Assembly: GCF_017873605.1 (NCBI RefSeq)
Contig: NZ_JAGGKI010000003.1
Span: 372,001-436,000 of the forward strand
Source of the DNA: Paenibacillus lactis
GTDB lineage: Bacteria; Bacillota; Bacilli; Paenibacillales; Paenibacillaceae
Length of the DNA stretch: 64,000 bases
Direction of reading: 5' to 3'
Shown one piece after another: positions 60,253 through 64,000 of the stretch. The notes below the pieces were generated by a model that saw nothing but the letters and a program-made list of their open reading frames with translations, searched no databases and had not been told where the DNA came from. The number at the start of each line of letters is the position of its first letter. Positions within the stretch are counted from its first letter, which is position 1. The position numbers and the translations under genes were made by a program.

Positions 60253-60540
60253 CTATTCCCTCTCTTTCTTGCATCTCGGCGATTCGTCGACGAGATCCAT
60301 CGTATCGGTGGTCGAAGGGCCGATCAGCCCGTTGTCCATCGTGACATTCCCCCCGCCAAGACCTTCGTTGATCATGCGGTCAATGTCAAACATGGTAGAT
60401 TCCCGGGAGATGTCGCTCTCCTCCGAAGTCATGCTGTGCCAATCCACCACGTCTCCGCTGATCGGCTCTGCAAAAGCACGGTCCGAGGAACGATCCTTCT
60501 GAATTTCTTCCGATGGTTCTGATTCCCTGTGCTTATCCAT
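60253..60540 (-). CDS. Hypothetical acidic protein upstream of sspH
   Basis: 95 residues, hydrophilic, Ser/Asp/Glu-rich (EPSEEIQKDRSSDRAFAEPI, SMTSEESDISRESTMFDIDR) with a Gly-rich patch INEGLGGGNVTMDNG. No family known to me. AAGGAG is eleven bases before ATG 60540. Its proximity to sspH (two bases to its start) suggests joint forespore expression. It is divergent from ku. Confidence 0.65.
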   Translation of the reverse strand: MDKHRESEPSEEIQKDRSSDRAFAEPISGDVVDWHSMTSEESDISRESTMFDIDRMINEGLGGGNVTMDNGLIGPSTTDTMDLVDESPRCKKERE

Positions 60541-60583
60541 TAAAGATCACTCTCCTTGCTAAGGCAGTGTTCACCGTCAATAT

Positions 60584-60700
60584 GCCTCGATTCCCCCGGG
60601 TTTATTCAAAGAACAGTCATGTGCCTCAGTCCCCGGGGTTATTCCAAAGACCCATCATGTTCCCCGGTCGGCTCCCGGTTTATGCAAAGACCGGCAATGA
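60584..60700. repeat. Three-copy 38-bp degenerate repeat
   Basis: Units at 60584, 60622 and 60660, each with a CCCCGGG core, TTATTCCAAAGA-like middle and CATCATG-like end. Copy three is divergent. It lies in the divergent gap between the sspH pair and ku. Confidence 0.6.
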
Positions 60701-60801
60701 CTCATAGGAGCATCTTTTTTTGGGCACACTAATAGAAGCAGATTATACGTCCACATCCTGTTCATACGATTCATTCCAAAAACAGATAGGAGGTTTCATA
60801 G

Positions 60802-61725
60802 ATGCATACGGTTTGGAAAGGCGCCATCAGTTTCGGCCTGGTGCATGTGCCGGTAAAGATGTTCTCGGCAACGGAAGACAAGGATATCTCCATGCGCTAT
60901 ATTCACAAGGAATGCGGCAGCCCGCTCTCTTATGTCCGCAAATGTCCGGTTTGTGAAGAGGAAGTCGGCTGGGAGGAAATTACGAAGGGGTATGAGTATG
61001 AAAAAGGCAAGTTCGTGCTGTTTGAAAAAGATGAGCTGGAGCAGCTGGCCGAGCAGAACAGCAAAAACATCACGATTCTCGATTTCGTCGATTTGACGGA
61101 AATCGATCCGATCTACTTCCAGAAGACCTATTATCTCTCGCCCGATCAAGCGGGCGCGAACGCGTACCGCCTGCTGATGGAGGCGATGAAGGAGTCCGGA
61201 AAGATCGGGATCGCCAAAATCTCCATCCGCTCCAAGAGCAGCCTGGCGGCGATTCGGGTGCTGGATGAGTGCCTGTCAATCGAAACGATTTTTTATCCGG
61301 ACGAAATCCGTCCGATCTCGCAGGTGCCCAATCTGCCGGAGAAGACCGAGGTCAATTCCAAGGAGCTGGATATGGCGAAGCTGCTTATCGATCAGCTCTC
61401 GACGCCGTTTGACCCGGAGAAATATACGGATGATTACCGGGAGCGTCTGCTGGAAGCCATCAACAGCAAGGTGTCCGGCGAGGAAATCAAAATCGCCCCA
61501 GCCCGCCAGGAAACCAATGTTGTCGACCTTATGGCCGCACTTCAGGCCAGCATCGAGGCGGTGAAGCCGATCGGGACCGATCCGGGAACGAAGGCGAAGC
61601 CGCGGAAGACAACGCGCAAGCCGGCAGCCAAAGAGCCGGCCGCGAAAGCGAGCGGCGACGATACGGATGAAACGCCGAAGCCCAAGCGCCGCGTCAAAGC
61701 CAAGAAAACTGAAGCGGGCTCCTAA
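60802..61725 (+). CDS. ku: Ku DNA end-binding protein
   Basis: 307 residues. MHTVWKGAISFGLVHVPVKM, the conserved CGSPLSYVRKCPVCEEEV zinc-ribbon-like patch and FQKTYYLSPDQAGANAYRLL. The last 45 residues are Lys/Arg/Ala-rich, the kind of tail that lets Ku slide on DNA. It joins broken ends with the two LigD-type products encoded right behind, five bases apart. AGGAGG eight bases upstream. In Bacillus such genes serve spores and stationary cells. Confidence 0.96.
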   Translation: MHTVWKGAISFGLVHVPVKMFSATEDKDISMRYIHKECGSPLSYVRKCPVCEEEVGWEEITKGYEYEKGKFVLFEKDELEQLAEQNSKNITILDFVDLTEIDPIYFQKTYYLSPDQAGANAYRLLMEAMKESGKIGIAKISIRSKSSLAAIRVLDECLSIETIFYPDEIRPISQVPNLPEKTEVNSKELDMAKLLIDQLSTPFDPEKYTDDYRERLLEAINSKVSGEEIKIAPARQETNVVDLMAALQASIEAVKPIGTDPGTKAKPRKTTRKPAAKEPAAKASGDDTDETPKPKRRVKAKKTEAGS

Positions 61726-61730
61726 ACGAA

Positions 61731-62636
61731 ATGGGACATTTAAGAGAGCTGCTGCCTAAAGAGCCGATGGCGCCGATCTCCACGGAGAAGATCGAAACTG
61801 GCGACGACTGGGGCTATCAATTGAAGTGGGACGGGGTGCGTATCCTTGCAGGCATCGACCATCAGCAGGTCTCCCTCTATTCCCGGAAGCTGCTGAATAA
61901 GACGTCCCTCTATCCCGAGGTGGTTGCCGCACTGTCGAAGCTGCAGCATGATCGTCTGCTCCTGGACGGTGAAGTGGTTTATTTTCATCCCGAGCTGGGA
62001 CGCCCGGTGTTCCAGAAGGTGCTGCAGCGGGAACGTTCTCGATCGGTTCGGTCGGACGCCCCGCATTTCACGTATGTGCTGTTTGACATTCTGGTCGACG
62101 GCGATAAGGATATGCGTAAGCTGCCCTATCTTGACCGGCATCACCGGCTGAAAGAAATCGTCTCCAATACGCCCGGAATCCTGACGGCCGATCTGTTCCT
62201 GGAAGGCGAGAGCCTCTGGGCATGGGCAGAGGAACGCGGATGGGAGGGAATCGTTATGAAACGGCTCTCCTCCCCTTACCGTGAAGGGAAGAAGCACCGG
62301 GACTGGTACAAGAAAAAGATCGCCATCACCATCCAGGCGGAGGCTGTCGCCTTGATCATAAGAGAAGGCCGTGTAGCCAGCCTTGTGCTGGCTGACGATG
62401 AGAACAACTATATCGGCAGGGCATCGCTTGGACTGAACGAACAGACCAAGCAGCGGCTGTTAGAGTATGCAGGCCTGCATCCGTCAGGTCCTGGTTGGAA
62501 TTCGCTGCACGCAGACCTGAAGAAGGAGCAGCTCGCTTGGCTAAGCAAGCCGCTGACCGCTACGGTTACCTTCCTGGAGTGGAGCCAGGACGGAATGATG
62601 CGGCATCCGAAGCTGCTGTCGATTGAGGGGGTGTAA
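61731..62636 (+). CDS. ATP-dependent DNA ligase domain protein of the LigD type
   Basis: 301 residues. The adenylated lysine is K32 in YQLKWDGVRILAG; motif III-like LLLDGEVVYFHPELG, IV/IIIa THFTYVLFDIL and V WEGIVMKRLSSPYREGKKHR follow, then an OB fold with ENNYIGRASLGL. It seals DNA ends held by Ku. No polymerase or nuclease domain is attached; the polymerase is the next gene, so LigD is split here. Confidence 0.93.
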   Translation: MGHLRELLPKEPMAPISTEKIETGDDWGYQLKWDGVRILAGIDHQQVSLYSRKLLNKTSLYPEVVAALSKLQHDRLLLDGEVVYFHPELGRPVFQKVLQRERSRSVRSDAPHFTYVLFDILVDGDKDMRKLPYLDRHHRLKEIVSNTPGILTADLFLEGESLWAWAEERGWEGIVMKRLSSPYREGKKHRDWYKKKIAITIQAEAVALIIREGRVASLVLADDENNYIGRASLGLNEQTKQRLLEYAGLHPSGPGWNSLHADLKKEQLAWLSKPLTATVTFLEWSQDGMMRHPKLLSIEGV

Positions 62637-62641
62637 CGGCT

Positions 62642-63559
62642 ATGGCCCGTACCGTCAAAGGAACGCTGACCATTGAAGGTCAAGAGATTCAGATTACCAA
62701 TCCGGACAAGCCGCTGTGGCCAGAGGTCGGCATTACCAAAGCCATCTATCTGCAGAAGCTCGCGGCGATCTCTCCCCACCTGCTCCGCTATTGCAAAGGC
62801 AGGCTGCTGACAACCATCCGTTATCCGCATGGCGTGGACGGGGAATCGTTCTATCAAAAAAATGCGCCCGAGCCGCTCCCGCCCTTTGTCAGCACCTACG
62901 TGCACGAGGGCATCAACTATGTCATGCTGAACGGGCTGCCCGAGCTGTTATGGCTGGGCAACCTCGCAGCCTTGGAATTCCACCCTTCGCTCCACCTGGC
63001 CGGTGACGTTCTGCCATGCGAGTGGATGATCGACCTTGACCCGTCGCTCCCCGAGGAACCGAGGATCATGGAAGCTACCGCCATCGTCGGCAATGTGCTG
63101 CACTCGCTTGGAATCGCCTCCGTTCCGAAAACGTCAGGGGCAACCGGGGTGCAGATCATCGTCCCGATTCCCGAAGGCATTACGTTCGATGAGCTGCGCT
63201 CCGTCGGCCAATTCGTAGGTCAATACGTAACGGAGAAACACCCCAAATTGTTCACAATCGAGCGGCTAAAGAAAAATCGCGGCGACAAAATCTATTTCGA
63301 TTATCTCCAGCATTACAGCGGAAGAACGCTTGCCGCACCATATACCCCCAGGGCAAGACGCTTGGCGACGGTATCGACGCCGCTCACCTGGGAAGAGGTT
63401 CAGCGGGATGTCTCTCCGTCGGATTTCCACCTGCTGAACATCGAGCAGCGTCTTAAAGAGAAGGGCGACCTGCTTCAGTCCCTGCCTCCGCAGCCGATTG
63501 GAGACATCATCCGGCATCTGAATGCCAAGGGAAAACCAGCATCAAAACGGAAAGGATAG
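62642..63559 (+). CDS. LigD-type DNA end-joining polymerase (primase-like)
   Basis: 305 residues. TNPDKPLWPEVGITKAIYLQ, GRLLTTIRYPHGVDGESFYQ, catalytic aspartates in WMIDLDPSLPEEP and GATGVQIIVPIP are the hallmarks of the archaeo-eukaryotic primase domain of LigD. It fills in ends during non-homologous joining. Third gene of the ku cluster. Its last 18 bases overlap the convergent gene at 63542. Confidence 0.93.
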   Translation: MARTVKGTLTIEGQEIQITNPDKPLWPEVGITKAIYLQKLAAISPHLLRYCKGRLLTTIRYPHGVDGESFYQKNAPEPLPPFVSTYVHEGINYVMLNGLPELLWLGNLAALEFHPSLHLAGDVLPCEWMIDLDPSLPEEPRIMEATAIVGNVLHSLGIASVPKTSGATGVQIIVPIPEGITFDELRSVGQFVGQYVTEKHPKLFTIERLKKNRGDKIYFDYLQHYSGRTLAAPYTPRARRLATVSTPLTWEEVQRDVSPSDFHLLNIEQRLKEKGDLLQSLPPQPIGDIIRHLNAKGKPASKRKG

Positions 63560-64000
63560 CTGCTCAACCTCCGGCTTCAGCTCTTCAGCGGAGACCGGTG
63601 CCGCAGGCTCAGGCAGCTTGCGCCGTCGGGTGGAAAGGGACGGGGCTGCTTCCCGGTCCCGCTCCTCCTCTTCCTTATACCCGGCACTTCCCTGCGAGCC
63701 TGCCCCTGCTACATTGCCACCAATGCCCTCCGCCAATCCGGAGGCCTTCCCTCCCGTCGCGGGATCGTAATAGCCCGTGGATGGATTCTCCGTGCGCCTC
63801 GCCGCCATCCATTCCAGTCCATGCTCCGACAAGAGGCGGGCAGCCATCATCTTAAAGCTCCGTACATACTGCTCTTCGGCATAAGCCCCCGCTCTGTACA
63901 GCTCCCGATAAGATTGCACGACCTCAGGAAAATGAAGCTTGAGCGTCTCCATATACCATTTCTTTACGTCGCGAGACAGCCGCAAGAGCGATATCATGGC
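63542..64000 (-). CDS. Radical SAM protein of the SplB/PA0069-like type, C-terminal part (cut by window edge)
   Basis: Visible 151-plus residues, open at the window end. LSRDVKKWYMETLKLHFPEVV, then QSYRELYRAGAYAEEQYVRS match the conserved C-terminal helices of this radical SAM group. The following 80 residues are a low-complexity E/P/G linker ending VEQLSFPF. The CxxxCxxC iron-sulfur motif would lie outside the window. These proteins are related to spore photoproduct lyase in style. Its 3' end overlaps the polymerase gene tail to tail by 18 bases. Confidence 0.6.
   Translation of the reverse strand, partial: AMISLLRLSRDVKKWYMETLKLHFPEVVQSYRELYRAGAYAEEQYVRSFKMMAARLLSEHGLEWMAARRTENPSTGYYDPATGGKASGLAEGIGGNVAGAGSQGSAGYKEEEERDREAAPSLSTRRRKLPEPAAPVSAEELKPEVEQLSFPF

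Overview
The window looks like a piece of a Paenibacillus (spore-forming Bacillota) chromosome of roughly 50-55% GC. The evidence is the near-Bacillus EndoA toxin, SspH and sporulation-linked YdcC, AGGAGG-type ribosome binding sites, TTG and GTG starts, a CIRCE element upstream of groES, and long blocks of Bacillus subtilis-like gene order. Almost every gene is intact; only the two window edges cut genes. I found no rRNA, tRNA, CRISPR array or transposase gene.

Layout. 1-12 kb: a cut DinB-like gene, a CGNR zinc-finger protein, tex, then the ydcC-alr-ndoAI-ndoA block (lipoprotein, alanine racemase, MazEF-type toxin-antitoxin), an MFS exporter with its ArsR-like regulator, a GNAT enzyme and a cytoplasmic esterase. 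12-16.4 kb: a GbsR-type regulator divergent from opuAA-opuAB-opuAC (glycine betaine uptake), with a sigma-A promoter embedded in palindromes. 16.4-22 kb: two dense tandem-repeat arrays, a UbiA prenyltransferase with a putative lectin-fold partner, a LacI regulator and two small proteins. 22-39.3 kb: a carbohydrate-utilization locus on the minus strand, with GH88, a heparinase II/III-like lyase, a YesM/YesN-type two-component system, two ABC sugar permeases, a binding protein, GH29, GH35 and an unassigned 553-residue protein, plus a GntR regulator fused to a solute-binding-protein domain. 39.5-44.5 kb: two secreted cohesin-domain proteins, one of which also carries a beta-propeller, a second cohesin and a dockerin. 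44.5-48.4 kb: a PPOX flavoprotein, a lipoprotein with a copper-amine-oxidase-N-like domain, and a compact operon of ferritin-like protein, two small proteins and a DUF421 membrane protein. 48.5-60 kb: groEL/groES, tatA/tatC, mogA, moaC, fau, ydiF, tsaD-rimI-tsaB-tsaE, matching the B. subtilis groE-to-ydiB neighbourhood, with a cluster of DnaA boxes between ydiF and tsaD. 60-64 kb: sspH with a small partner gene, divergent from ku and a LigD split into separate ligase and polymerase genes, then the end of a radical-SAM gene.

How the carbohydrate locus seems to work: GH88, the lyase-like protein, GH29, GH35 and the 553-residue protein all lack signal peptides. Oligosaccharides would therefore enter through the ABC transporter and be dismantled inside the cell. 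The sensor kinase and AraC-type regulator lie in the first operon. I see the same 17-bp motif, CTCAAAATNNTGCACNT-like, as tandem direct repeats 36-39 bp upstream of the -10 boxes of three separate promoters (GH88 operon, permease operon, binding-protein operon), which is best read as the regulator's binding site. No secreted depolymerase for this pathway is in the window. The neighbouring cohesin/dockerin proteins raise the possibility of a surface assembly, but that link is inference.

A second theme is the number of unrelated intergenic tandem-repeat arrays (38 to 67 bp units, 3 to 10 copies). At least three of them have a self-complementary hairpin inside each unit.
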